Assembly (NCBI RefSeq): GCF_900473935.1
Contig: NZ_UCNN01000017.1
Span: forward strand, 1 to 64,000
Direction of reading: 5' to 3'
Origin: Synechococcus sp. UW105
GTDB taxonomy: Bacteria > Cyanobacteriota > Cyanobacteriia > PCC-6307 > Cyanobiaceae
DNA: 64,000 bases
The translations under genes were made by a program, and so were the position numbers. Positions 18,731 through 32,360 of this stretch are shown piece by piece. The notes below the pieces were generated by a model, which was not told where the DNA came from, ran no database searches, and saw only the letters and a list, made by a program, of their open reading frames with translations. Within the stretch, counting starts at the first letter, position 1; each line of letters opens with the position of its first letter.

Positions 18731-18954
18731 CCAGGCAGCAGGTCGGGCTGATCCTGCTCATCGCTGAGCTCAACAATGGCTCTCTGCACGGGCTTGACAC
18801 TGGATTCCTCAAGCAGTCCGTCGAAATCATCAAAACGACGCTGCTTTGCACGGAATGCGATCCGGACGGTCGTGAGATAACGGTTGCTGGACTGACGAAT
18901 CAGACTTTCACCGCGCTTGGCCAGATCCTGGGAATCCACACCGGCACTGATCAC
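18727..18954 (-). CDS. rpoZ: RNA polymerase omega subunit
   Basis: 75-residue omega subunit that aids assembly of the RNA polymerase core. The cyanobacterial form is recognisable from [40 protein letters not shown] and the acidic tail [11 protein letters not shown]. The start is a GTG at 18954 ([10 protein letters not shown]). It overlaps the DUF1818 start by 4 bases. The upstream gene on the same strand (18981-19265) ends 26 bases before it, so the three may be one transcript. Confidence 0.93.
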   Translation of the reverse strand: MISAGVDSQDLAKRGESLIRQSSNRYLTTVRIAFRAKQRRFDDFDGLLEESSVKPVQRAIVELSDEQDQPDLLPG

Positions 18955-18980
18955 GTTTGTCCACGCAAGGATTCCCCATC

Positions 18981-19265
18981 CTAGGTGAGGAGGTCACTAT
19001 GAAACGGCACATGCATTGGGTACGTGCGCTGAAGGCTGCCTGGCACCTTCAAAACAATCTGACGTCCAAGCCCCATGGCCGCGAGTGGACGGCGCAGCAG
19101 AGCCAGGAGAGCGCTGACCTCCTCCAAGTGGCGGGCATCCACGCACTCCACCCGGATACTCCCCCAGCTACGGGACAACTTGCAGTCACGCAAGGGTTCC
19201 AACTGAGCCTCCAGTTGGGGTTCCTCCCGATAGAAGGACCACACGAGCCGCTGCAAGCGATCCAT
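18981..19265 (-). CDS. small hypothetical protein (94 aa)
   Basis: 94-residue soluble protein starting [17 protein letters not shown]. It is Arg/Leu-rich with predicted alternating strands and helices ([26 protein letters not shown]). I recognise no family. It starts 39 bases from the divergent Hsp70-like gene and ends 26 bases before rpoZ, so it may be the first gene of an operon with rpoZ and DUF1818. Confidence 0.6.
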   Translation of the reverse strand: MDRLQRLVWSFYREEPQLEAQLEPLRDCKLSRSWGSIRVECVDARHLEEVSALLALLRRPLAAMGLGRQIVLKVPGSLQRTYPMHVPFHSDLLT

Positions 19266-19304
19266 TCAGATTCCCCGTAACCTCTTCCTCTCACCAACCT
19301 GCCA

Positions 19305-20936
19305 ATGGCGGTGGACCAGGCCCCTACGGACGAACAAAACCTTCAGGTTTCCGAAAACGCAGGCACCCTTGCCATCGACCTTGGGAGCACCACCACGGTG
19401 GTCGCGTTCCAAGGACCACAGACTCCTGAGCCAAAACTCTTGGAGCTCGAGGCGATCACCCGTTCCCCAGGCCAGGTGCCGAGCCTGATCTGGGCACAAA
19501 GCCAGGAAGACCCGAGTCCCCTAGTCGGACGCCAGGTCCTGGATGCCGGCCTTGGAGACAGTGATGCCCCCCAACTGCTGCGTGATTTCAAACGGGCGAT
19601 TGGGGCACCAGCACCTCTCGATTCCCACCAGACCTGCCTGAGCGCAGAGGCAGCGGCGGAATCACTGTTATTGCAAATCTGGAAACGGCTACCGACTGAT
19701 CTGCACATCAAGCGTCTCGTGCTGACGGCGCCAGTGGAGCACTACCGGGGCTATCGCCAATGGCTTCTCCAGGCCAGTCAAGCCCTCCCCATCGACGAGG
19801 TGGCCCTGGTGGACGAACCCACCGCAGCAGCTCTTGGGGCCGGCCTCGCGCCAGGCAGCCGACTGCTCGTGGTGGACATGGGTGGCAGCACCATCGACCT
19901 TTCCATCGTGGCTCTGGAGGGAGGAGAAGGGCGGGCAGCCCCTCTCGCCCAGTTGCTTCGTTTCGGGGGCCAGAGTCTTGACAACAGTCGCCAGACCCTC
20001 CGCTGCGCTCGGGTACTGGGGAAAGCAGGTCTTCAGCTTGGGGGGCGAGATCTCGACCACTGGATCGTGGAGTATCTCCAGCCATCTGCGGATCCAACCA
20101 GCATCAGCAAGCCCACGCCAGCGGTTCTGAACGCCGCTGAACGGCTGAAATGCCGCCTGAGTGACCCAACACTGGCAGACAGAACCGTACTCACGGAATT
20201 CGCGGCAGCCGACGACGGCTCACAGCACGAGTTGCGCCTCAGCCGCCATCAGCTAGAGACCTTGCTTGTGGAACGAGGCGTTCTCGAGGTCCTCGATGAT
20301 CTTCTGGAGCAAACGCTCGCCGGAGCCCGTCAGCATTCGTGCCAACTCGAAGATCTGCAGGGCGTCCTACCCGTGGGTGGCGGTGCCCAGCTACCTCTGC
20401 TTCGCGATTGGCTCAGCAAGCGCACCCGACCGGTACCTCTGCTGAGCGCGCCCCCTGTGGAGGCAGTGGCCAAAGGCGCCCTCAGCCTGACGCCTGGGGT
20501 TCGTGTGCGCGATGTGCTGCAACGGGGGGTGTCTCTGCGCTGCTGGGACCGACGCAGCGGGACCCATCACTGGCACCCACTGTTTGTCGCCGGACAGACC
20601 TGGCCATCCGAATCTCCTCTCACACTTGTGCTTGCGGCCGGTCAGGACAATCAGAGCAATATCGAGCTGGTGCTCGGAGAGCCCGACAACCATGCACGCC
20701 ATGACGTGGTGTTCGTGAACGGATTACCCACTGTTCAGGAGCACCAGGGCACGCCCGAAGTCAACGCCTGGGATCAGCCCGTCAGCAGCATCGAGCTGGA
20801 TGAGCCTGGATCTCCCGGTCAAGACTGCTTGAAACTGCACTTCCGTCTCAATGATGGTGCCGATCTGCTGATGGACGGAGAAGACCTCCGCACCGGGGCA
20901 GCCATTGAACCGAGAAAGCTGGGACGCGTGCGCTGA
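19305..20936 (+). CDS. Hsp70 (DnaK)-family protein, short form
   Basis: 543 residues with an N-terminal actin-like ATPase domain: AIDLGSTTTVVAFQG (phosphate 1), VVDMGGSTIDLSIV (phosphate 2), VDEPTAAALGAGLA and LPVGGGAQLPLL (adenosine). The C-terminal part (about residues 400-543) resembles a reduced beta substrate domain. The helical lid of DnaK and its C-terminal motif are absent, so this is not the main DnaK but a divergent Hsp70-like protein. A gene for a membrane-anchored protein follows 103 bases later on the same strand. The client is unknown. Confidence 0.8.
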   Translation: MAVDQAPTDEQNLQVSENAGTLAIDLGSTTTVVAFQGPQTPEPKLLELEAITRSPGQVPSLIWAQSQEDPSPLVGRQVLDAGLGDSDAPQLLRDFKRAIGAPAPLDSHQTCLSAEAAAESLLLQIWKRLPTDLHIKRLVLTAPVEHYRGYRQWLLQASQALPIDEVALVDEPTAAALGAGLAPGSRLLVVDMGGSTIDLSIVALEGGEGRAAPLAQLLRFGGQSLDNSRQTLRCARVLGKAGLQLGGRDLDHWIVEYLQPSADPTSISKPTPAVLNAAERLKCRLSDPTLADRTVLTEFAAADDGSQHELRLSRHQLETLLVERGVLEVLDDLLEQTLAGARQHSCQLEDLQGVLPVGGGAQLPLLRDWLSKRTRPVPLLSAPPVEAVAKGALSLTPGVRVRDVLQRGVSLRCWDRRSGTHHWHPLFVAGQTWPSESPLTLVLAAGQDNQSNIELVLGEPDNHARHDVVFVNGLPTVQEHQGTPEVNAWDQPVSSIELDEPGSPGQDCLKLHFRLNDGADLLMDGEDLRTGAAIEPRKLGRVR

Positions 20937-21039
20937 ACATCGCTGACCTGTGGATCAGGGCGGTGGACCGTCCGTCCACCGCAACGTGAGAAGCGGTGGA
21001 CATCTCCATAGAAAGAAGTGATCTCTCGCCTCCACCTCC

Positions 21040-21888
21040 TTGGCGCTCCGACGCCACCGGCTCCCGCGCTACTGGCTTGGGCTCACCCTGGGCGGAGTGG
21101 CCATGCTCTGCGGCGTGGCGTACTGGTGGGAACGTCAGCTCCCCGCACGCCTGTCCAATGCGCTCCTTGAGGGCGACAACATGGCCTGCTTGCGTTACAG
21201 CGAACAGCTTGCAGCCCTGCGCTGGCTGGGTCAGCGAGTCCCTGAGGAGCAAGCCCTATGCCGAAGACGTGCCGCTCAAGAAGCTTGGGAAACAGGGCGC
21301 CAGGCCGAAGCTCTCCAGCTCCAAGAACAGCTGGTCAATTCCGCTGTCGGCTCCGATGAGAACCAACGTACCGATCGTCAGCGCCTAACGCGCTGGCGCA
21401 AGCACCTGCAACGCACAGCACTGGAGGCATTCCGGGATGGTGACATCGAGGCGGCCCTTGAGCTGCTGGCACCGATGGAAACCAGCATCCGCTCCAGAGG
21501 CGACCGACTGAGCGACAGCCTGCGCGAGACCTGGAACCGCAATCAACTCGACCACCAACGCCTTGCTGATCTGGTGGAGAGCCAACGCTGGTGGGAAGCT
21601 CTCGCAGTTCTCAACAGACTGGATCACCCCTGGTGGCAGAGCCGATCAGAACCCTTACGAGCAAAGGTCGAAGCAGCGATCGATGCGCTCAAAGACCTTG
21701 AGGAGCACCACAACCATGGCGACCTTCCTGCCCACAGCGTGTCCCAAGCGGATCTGGACCGTGCCGTGAAAGCAAGAATCGCGGAAGGACTCGAGCCCTG
21801 GCAGGCATTCCAGGCTGGCTGCAGTGATGTGGGCGGTCATGTTGAAGAAGAAGGCCCAGAAAGTCTTTGCAAGAGGAACAGACCCTAA
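21040..21888 (+). CDS. membrane-anchored helical protein of unknown function
   Basis: 282 residues. A basic N-terminus (MALRRHRLPRYW) is followed by a single hydrophobic anchor (about residues 12-28). The rest is almost entirely helical and rich in Arg, Glu, Gln and Leu, with repeat-like features such as LRYSEQLAALRWL, AAQEAWETGRQAEALQLQEQL and ALEAFRDGDIEAALELLAPM, resembling TPR-type helices. The only plausible start is a TTG at 21040 (GAAAGAAG about 20 bases upstream). It follows the Hsp70-like gene and could be its membrane-linked partner (inference). Confidence 0.6.
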   Translation: MALRRHRLPRYWLGLTLGGVAMLCGVAYWWERQLPARLSNALLEGDNMACLRYSEQLAALRWLGQRVPEEQALCRRRAAQEAWETGRQAEALQLQEQLVNSAVGSDENQRTDRQRLTRWRKHLQRTALEAFRDGDIEAALELLAPMETSIRSRGDRLSDSLRETWNRNQLDHQRLADLVESQRWWEALAVLNRLDHPWWQSRSEPLRAKVEAAIDALKDLEEHHNHGDLPAHSVSQADLDRAVKARIAEGLEPWQAFQAGCSDVGGHVEEEGPESLCKRNRP

Positions 21889-21933
21889 GGGCGTGGCACG
21901 CATGACAAAATGCCGCCAGGAACGCCATGGCTC

Positions 21934-22155
21934 ATGCAACCCGGAGACAAAGTTGTCGTGTCAGCCAACGTTGTGGTCTTCAACCACCCTCAGCACAGGG
22001 GGGAGGCCTTTGACATGCAGGGCAGTAGCGGTGAAGTGGTCAGCGTTCTGAATGAATGGAAAGGCCGGCCGATCAGCCCGACCTTGCCTGTGATCGTCGC
22101 CTTCGGTCGCTACAAGGCCCATTTCCGCAGCGATGAGCTCAGCTTCGCTGACTGA
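21934..22155 (+). CDS. ftrV: ferredoxin-thioredoxin reductase, variable chain
   Basis: 73-residue beta-barrel subunit that pairs with the catalytic chain of FTR, which relays electrons from ferredoxin to thioredoxin in the light. Start MQPGDKVVVSANVVVF, then GEVVSVLNEWKGRPISP and YKAHFRSDEL are diagnostic. The ATG at 21934 is chosen because it gives the standard N-terminus; the frame is open further upstream (21910). The catalytic chain gene is not in this window. Confidence 0.92.
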   Translation: MQPGDKVVVSANVVVFNHPQHRGEAFDMQGSSGEVVSVLNEWKGRPISPTLPVIVAFGRYKAHFRSDELSFAD

Positions 22156-22232
22156 GGCCATCAAAGAGCGACAGATCTGCGCTGAGAAAATGATCGCTTG
22201 GATAGTGCATGCCTTTGTGTCATCACTGCACG

Positions 22233-22784
22233 TCATTGCTCACGACGCAAATACACACCCTCTTCACCATCCAGATCCTGAAGGCGCAGCTCGATGGTTT
22301 CGCTCCGTCGTGTAGGCACGTGACGGCCGCAAAAATCAGGCTGAATGGGTAGCTCGCGGTGACCACGGTCCACCATCACCAACAGCATGACTCGGCGGGG
22401 GCGCCCCCACGCCTGAATCGCCTCCAGAGCAGCACGGATGGTGCGACCCGTGAAAATCACGTCGTCAACCAGCAGCACATCCCGCCCCTCCACGCTGATC
22501 GGTAGATCAGTGGCCTGCACCATGCGTGTGCCAACACGCTGCAGATCATCCCGGTGGAAGGTGGGATCAAGCGTTCCCTGGGCCAGCGGGTACCCACTCA
22601 TCGTCTCAAGCTGCTTGGCGAGCACACGGGCAAGCTGGACCCCTCGGGTGGGTATGCCCAGCAGTAACAACGCTTCGCTGTTCTCAACGGTTTCCAGCAC
22701 TTGGCTGGACAGACGCTGCAGCGTCCGCGTCAGATCCTGGGCAGAGAGGAGTTCAATCCGCTCGGATCCTGCAGGAGCAGTCAT
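22233..22784 (-). CDS. pyrR: PyrR, pyrimidine regulator / uracil phosphoribosyltransferase
   Basis: 183 residues. PyrR proteins bind pyr mRNA leaders in response to UMP and/or act as uracil phosphoribosyltransferases. The PRPP-binding motif VLLVDDVIFTGRTIRAAL is clear, with upstream LLLGIPTRGVQLA and the PyrR-typical DPTFHRDDL. It is divergent from gpmI. No obvious PyrR-responsive attenuator was recognised beside it, and the pyr biosynthetic genes are elsewhere. Confidence 0.92.
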   Translation of the reverse strand: MTAPAGSERIELLSAQDLTRTLQRLSSQVLETVENSEALLLLGIPTRGVQLARVLAKQLETMSGYPLAQGTLDPTFHRDDLQRVGTRMVQATDLPISVEGRDVLLVDDVIFTGRTIRAALEAIQAWGRPRRVMLLVMVDRGHRELPIQPDFCGRHVPTRRSETIELRLQDLDGEEGVYLRREQ

Positions 22785-22888
22785 GACTCTGTCGCCGAGG
22801 CCACTCAGTTTATGAGCGTTGGCGTGAGCAAAACCTGACCGACCCGAGAGCAGCCATCGCGATCGGGTCCTCTGGAGGTAACTTGAAT

Positions 22889-24553
22889 ATGGAGAAGCTC
22901 TTAAGAACGAATAGCCGCGGAGTGAGCGTGACGATTAGCAGTGATAAAGCCATCAATCGCACCATCCCAGTCGCGCCGGTGGTCCTGGCCATTCTCGACG
23001 GCTGGGGACATCGGGAGACAGAGACCCATAACGCCATCCGTAGCGCTGAAACGCCTGTGATGGATGCGCTCTGGCATGCCTATCCGCACAGTCTGATTCA
23101 AGCCAGCGGAGCTCACGTGGGCCTTCCTGCCAACCAGATGGGCAATTCCGAGGTGGGGCATCTCACGATCGGGGCAGGCCGGATCATCCGCCAAGAGTTG
23201 GTTCGCATCACGGAAACGGTCCGCAATGGTGAACTGAGCCAGACCCCTGCCCTGGCCCAGCTGGCTGAGTCGCTGCGCAGCAGCGGTGGCACGCTCCATC
23301 TGCTGGGGCTTTGCTCCGACGGCGGGGTCCACAGCCATGTGGATCACCTCTGTGGCCTCTTGCAATGGGCAGCGGACGCGGGCATCAGCCGGGTCGCCAT
23401 TCATGCGATCACCGATGGCCGCGACACGCCCACCGAAAGCGCCCCCCGTTATATCCAGCAGGTACGCAAAGCGATCCAAAGCAGCGGCATTGGCGAGATC
23501 GCCAGCCTTTGTGGTCGTTATTGGGCCATGGATCGCGACCACCGTTGGGAACGGACCGCCAAGGCCTACACCTTGTTCACCGACCCGGCGGTCGACATCA
23601 GCGACACCGATGTGGAGGCCGCCCTGGCCGCCAGCTATGCAGAAGGTATTACCGATGAATTCCTCGAACCTGTTCGGCTAAGCGACACCTTCCTGCGTGA
23701 TGGCGATGGGCTGGTGATGTTCAACTTCCGCCCAGACCGTGCTCGCCAGCTGGTCCAAGCCCTCACAGTCCCATCCTTCGAAGGGTTCGAACGAGCCAAT
23801 CAACCAAAATTGGAGGTGGTGACCTTCACCCAGTACGAAGCCGGGCTCCCAGTTGCCGTGGCCTTCCCCCCTGAATCCCTTGACCATCTCCTCGGACAGG
23901 TGGTTGCTGAACATGGTCTCAAGCAATACCGGACGGCAGAAACTGAGAAATATCCCCATGTGACCTATTTCCTGAACGGAGGCATCGAACAGCCTCTAGA
24001 GGGAGAAGAACGCCATTTGGTGCCGTCACCTCGGGTCGCCACCTATGACGAAGCTCCTGCCATGTCGGCTGACATCCTCACCAACAGCTGCATTGCAGCG
24101 ATCGAGAAGGGTGAATACTCGTTGGTGGTGATCAACTACGCCAATCCCGACATGGTCGGCCACACGGGCGTGATGACAGCAGCCACAGAAGCCATACAAA
24201 CGGTTGATCACTGCATCGGCCGCCTGCTTGATGCGGTGGGTCGCATGGGAGGAACCCTGCTGATCACTGCCGATCACGGCAATGCAGAGCTCATGCAGGG
24301 CCCTGACGGTCAGGCCTGGACCGCACACACCACGAACCCGGTGCCCGTCATTCTGGTGGAAGGCGAGAAGCGCAAGGTCGCAGGGATGGGCAATTCGATC
24401 AATCTCCGCGACGACGGCGGCCTGGCCGATATCGCGCCAACTCTGCTCCAGCTGCTAGAGCTTCCAAAGCCGGAAGCCATGTCAGGATCCAGCCTGATCG
24501 AAGCGGTCGAAGCCGGGTCTGCCTTCAGTGCCAGACTTCCCCAACCGGTCTAA
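22889..24553 (+). CDS. gpmI: 2,3-bisphosphoglycerate-independent phosphoglycerate mutase
   Basis: Glycolytic/gluconeogenic enzyme interconverting 3- and 2-phosphoglycerate, a Mn-dependent alkaline-phosphatase-fold enzyme. 554 residues. Motifs: [13 protein letters not shown], the serine nucleophile in [21 protein letters not shown], and metal ligands in [14 protein letters not shown] and [10 protein letters not shown]. The ATG at 22889 has GGAGG about ten bases upstream, which decides the start; GTG codons at 22922 and 22928 are alternatives closer to the family start. Confidence 0.94.
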   Translation: MEKLLRTNSRGVSVTISSDKAINRTIPVAPVVLAILDGWGHRETETHNAIRSAETPVMDALWHAYPHSLIQASGAHVGLPANQMGNSEVGHLTIGAGRIIRQELVRITETVRNGELSQTPALAQLAESLRSSGGTLHLLGLCSDGGVHSHVDHLCGLLQWAADAGISRVAIHAITDGRDTPTESAPRYIQQVRKAIQSSGIGEIASLCGRYWAMDRDHRWERTAKAYTLFTDPAVDISDTDVEAALAASYAEGITDEFLEPVRLSDTFLRDGDGLVMFNFRPDRARQLVQALTVPSFEGFERANQPKLEVVTFTQYEAGLPVAVAFPPESLDHLLGQVVAEHGLKQYRTAETEKYPHVTYFLNGGIEQPLEGEERHLVPSPRVATYDEAPAMSADILTNSCIAAIEKGEYSLVVINYANPDMVGHTGVMTAATEAIQTVDHCIGRLLDAVGRMGGTLLITADHGNAELMQGPDGQAWTAHTTNPVPVILVEGEKRKVAGMGNSINLRDDGGLADIAPTLLQLLELPKPEAMSGSSLIEAVEAGSAFSARLPQPV

Positions 24554-24577
24554 TTCATCACCCCTATTTCTGTAGAT

Positions 24578-24808
24578 ATGCTCACTTCCATTCTCTCCTG
24601 GGTCTGGATAGGCAGTGGACTCATTCTCATCCTTCTGGTGTTACTGCACAGTCCCAAAGGCGATGGCATGGGTGGTCTTGCCGCTAGCGGCAGTTCAATG
24701 TTTACGAGTGCAAGTAGCGCAGAATCCACGCTCAACCGCATCACATGGACCTGCCTTGCAATTTTTCTAACTCTGGCCGTGATCCTCAGCGCGGGCTGGC
24801 TCAGCTAG
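24578..24808 (+). CDS. secG: preprotein translocase subunit SecG
   Basis: 76-residue membrane protein with two transmembrane helices (about residues 5-23 and 55-74) and the SecG loop signature LLHSPKGDGMGGLAASGSSMF between them. It assists SecYE-dependent export. It starts 24 bases after gpmI and is probably co-transcribed with it. Confidence 0.93.
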   Translation: MLTSILSWVWIGSGLILILLVLLHSPKGDGMGGLAASGSSMFTSASSAESTLNRITWTCLAIFLTLAVILSAGWLS

Positions 24809-25240
24809 GCGCTCAATTCATTCATGCATCCACGGGTATAAAGCAAAAGCAATCAATCCGTCACTGAACCAGGCAAGGATCGCAGGCATGGCCTTATACC
24901 CCTAGGGAATATTTGCAGAATTGCTGGGAATACTCTAAATCTTTTTCAACCTCCAGAGGAGAGCAGACACTACACCCGCAGCAATCGGGAAAACCGTATT
25001 CATCATTTTTCAGGAGCCTGCAAGGCAGACCATTCTTCCCCTATACGGAGGGATCCTATTCTTCCAAGGGTGGAGATTAGATCCAATTCTTCAGTTTGGA
25101 CAATTCCTAATAGCCATTGAGATCTTGCTTACATCAGCCAGCTCTATGATTACTGACTACCAGAAGTGACGAGCTCGCACTGGTCGAGCGAAGGCAGCTT
25201 TACCAGTGAAAATGCAACCAACCGATCTCAAGGAGTAAGC
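24809..25240. other. intergenic region, AT-richer, no clear gene
   Basis: About 430 bases after secG. A minus-strand frame at 24935-25006 encodes a 23-residue peptide with one hydrophobic segment and a basic tail; it is too short to judge. No terminator, tRNA or recognised RNA motif was seen. Base composition is more AT-rich than in the flanking operons. Confidence 0.45.
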
Positions 25241-25597
25241 CTATTTAGATTGACTGGGCTCCTGCAATCCTGACCGGATAAATGCAACGGACTTCTGCAC
25301 TCTCTCGATTTCATAGTCCGTCTTGACCTTCTGCTTCTCCAACACCTCCACCCTCTTGAGGAGGTCTTCAAGCAACTTGTTCTGGAGGGATTCGACCTGA
25401 ACCTGCCTCTTTTTGGCATCCGGCACTGGAACAGACGAGGCAACACCGTCCAGCACTCCACCACCTGTTTCCAGATAGACCTCTGCCAACCTCTCCAGCA
25501 CCTTTGTGTATTGCTTTCCCTGTTGCTTACAGAGACCTCTAAACCGGTTCAGGGTGTCCGGAGAGAAGTTGGCAGCAAAGGCACCTGGCCTTGACAT
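25241..25597 (-). CDS. hypothetical protein with RHH-like N-terminus and C-terminal coiled coil
   Basis: 118 residues from the ATG at 25597 (a TTG at 25621 is the alternative). The first 45 residues show a strand followed by two helices (AANFSPDTLNRFRGLCKQQG, then YTKVLERLAEVYLETGG), which resembles a ribbon-helix-helix DNA-binding unit. Residues 65-105 form a probable coiled coil (VESLQNKLLEDLLKRVEVLEKQ). There is no membrane segment. It stands alone in a gene-poor stretch between secG and groEL, so it may be an acquired gene. The DNA-binding role is inferred from pattern only. Confidence 0.5.
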   Translation of the reverse strand: MSRPGAFAANFSPDTLNRFRGLCKQQGKQYTKVLERLAEVYLETGGGVLDGVASSVPVPDAKKRQVQVESLQNKLLEDLLKRVEVLEKQKVKTDYEIERVQKSVAFIRSGLQEPSQSK

Positions 25598-26177
25598 AGA
25601 AGGACAAAGGTATTGATCCAACTATATCGGTGTTGTAGAAGCTAGGGGCCTCATTTTCACCCCCTCCGGACCCCACCTCCATCAATTCTTTGATGAGGAT
25701 TGCTCCTGGGAGCCGCTGAAGCGACAGGCCAATACCCTCCCTTTTTGAGGACATCCCCAATCCACGGACACCTTCCCTTCTCCTGGACTGAGGCCAGGCC
25801 CTCCAAAGAACAATGAATCGACCCCTGGGAGCGGTCACCGAAGGGTCGCTCAACGCGATGCGCTTGAGATTGTTGCAAGGCAAATACGCGCAAAGACCTA
25901 GGAGCAATACCCTGATTCCTGTATTGGCACACCTAGCAATGCCTATGCAAATTGCATCGCCAAGAAATTTCTATGGGCCAAATCCGATTGGGTGCTCCTG
26001 CAATTTGCTGGCATTAGAAGCAGCGACTCACATTGACTAGCCTAGTTTCGTCTATACAGAATGCTCCACGCGCTGCTCCAGGCAAGAAATCAGGAGCGAT
26101 GGCGGGAATTGGATTGCCGTGAATGCTCCACACAAATCACCCGATGTTCCACACATCCCAGAATGGGCAGGCAATCA
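25598..26177. other. intergenic region without a recognised gene
   Basis: About 580 bases between the coiled-coil gene and the groEL terminator. Overlapping open frames of 75-122 codons on both strands lack starts with ribosome binding sites and do not look like proteins. No repeat, att-like duplication or RNA gene was recognised. Confidence 0.45.
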
Positions 26178-26201
26178 AAAAGGGGCACCGAAGTGCCCCA
26201 G
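26178..26201 (-). terminator. Rho-independent terminator of groEL
   Basis: A GGGGCAC/GTGCCCC stem with a 4-base loop and a T run on the minus strand, about 60 bases beyond the groEL stop. Confidence 0.88.
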
Positions 26202-26260
26202 AAACGTTGCTATCAGGTAACTGAAGCGTTCGGGAGGAAATAGTACCTCCCGTTTCAGCC

Positions 26261-27964
<1,704 letters not shown>

Positions 27965-27996
27965 TCAGCCGGGTCGAAACAACGCGATGGACTTGA

Positions 27997-30008
<2,012 letters not shown>

Positions 30009-30085
30009 TTCGTAATAGGGACATCAAAATGATGTCCCTATCTTCTTCTTTTATGGCTTTTTTCGCTCCCACGTTCTGACTCCCC

Positions 30086-30487
30086 ATGTCCCTCACCCTT
30101 CGCGTGCTGGCGCCCGACCAGAGCGTGTTTGATGGTTCCGCTGATGAGGTCATCCTCCCCAGCACCACAGGCCAACTTGGCATCCTCCCCGGTCACGTTT
30201 CTCTCTTGGCCGCCCTTGATGTTGGTGTCTTGCGCGTACGGACCAACAACGACTGGCAGTCCATCGCTCTGATGGGCGGTTTTGCAGAAGTTGAAGCTGA
30301 CGACGTCACTGTTCTGGTGAACGCTGCCGAACTAGGAAGCAGCATCGACACCAGTAAGGCTGCGACTGAACTGGAATCAGCTCGGGCCAATGTCACCCGA
30401 CTGGAAGGCCAGCCCTCCACACCTGAAAAAGTCAAAGCTCAGCAATCGCTTGATCGTGCTCGTGCACGCATGCAAGCCAGCAAGTAA
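30086..30487 (+). CDS. atpC: ATP synthase subunit epsilon
   Basis: 133-residue epsilon subunit of F1, which couples rotation and inhibits ATP hydrolysis. The N-terminal beta barrel begins MSLTLRVLAPDQSVFDG and includes LPSTTGQLGILPGHVSLL. The C-terminal part is two helices (TELESARANVTRLEG, AQQSLDRARARMQA). It lies 77 bases after atpB and is followed by a terminator. Confidence 0.95.
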   Translation: MSLTLRVLAPDQSVFDGSADEVILPSTTGQLGILPGHVSLLAALDVGVLRVRTNNDWQSIALMGGFAEVEADDVTVLVNAAELGSSIDTSKAATELESARANVTRLEGQPSTPEKVKAQQSLDRARARMQASK

Positions 30488-30522
30488 TCAAGACTGCCGG
30501 GTCCAAACCCGCAAGACATCAG

Positions 30523-30552
30523 GCCGGAGAGATCAAACTCTCCGGTTTTTTT
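30523..30552 (+). terminator. Rho-independent terminator of atpBC
   Basis: A CCGGAGAG/CTCTCCGG stem with a short A/T loop is followed by seven T residues, 36 bases after the atpC stop. Confidence 0.9.
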
Positions 30553-30737
30553 GTGCCTGGAAGACAGATCGCGTGGGTCGCAGCCTCACCTCTCCATCCT
30601 CAAAGCTGGCCTGATTAAGCCCAACCACTGCTGGGTCCCATCCAGATCCAAACAACAGCCCGAACAATCCCTTCCAGCTGCAAGGCGCCTAACGCCGACA
30701 GAAGGAAGGAAGCGGCCACCGGCGAGGACCATGAGGC

Positions 30738-30768
30738 AAAAAAAAACGACCCGGCTAAGCAGGTCGTC
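30738..30768 (-). terminator. terminator downstream of PSRP-3
   Basis: On the minus strand ACGACC and GGTCGT arms with a loop of about ten bases are followed by eight T residues. It lies 25 bases past the PSRP-3 stop. The rest of the 305-base gap between atpC and PSRP-3 holds nothing recognised. Confidence 0.75.
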
Positions 30769-30792
30769 GAAGATCCAAGGCTGAAAGCCCAA

Positions 30793-32181
<1,389 letters not shown>

Positions 32182-32360
32182 TTGCCGCGCTCCGCAAGGA
32201 ATGGGCACTGCTGCGCAGACTCCTCATCCTGGTTGCAATCGGGGCAAAAGCGCTGTTGACGGAGCTGCTTCAGCACTCCGCAAGTCTGATGCTGAGGCGC
32301 TCATGCTGCTCACCGTAGGGATGACATGGATCGTCTGAAGGCTGGCGGGATCAGGGAAGT

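Noticed and set aside
25539-25932. Two overlapping minus-strand frames between the coiled-coil gene and groEL
   Set aside because: They overlap each other in different frames, have low-complexity translations and no plausible start signals.
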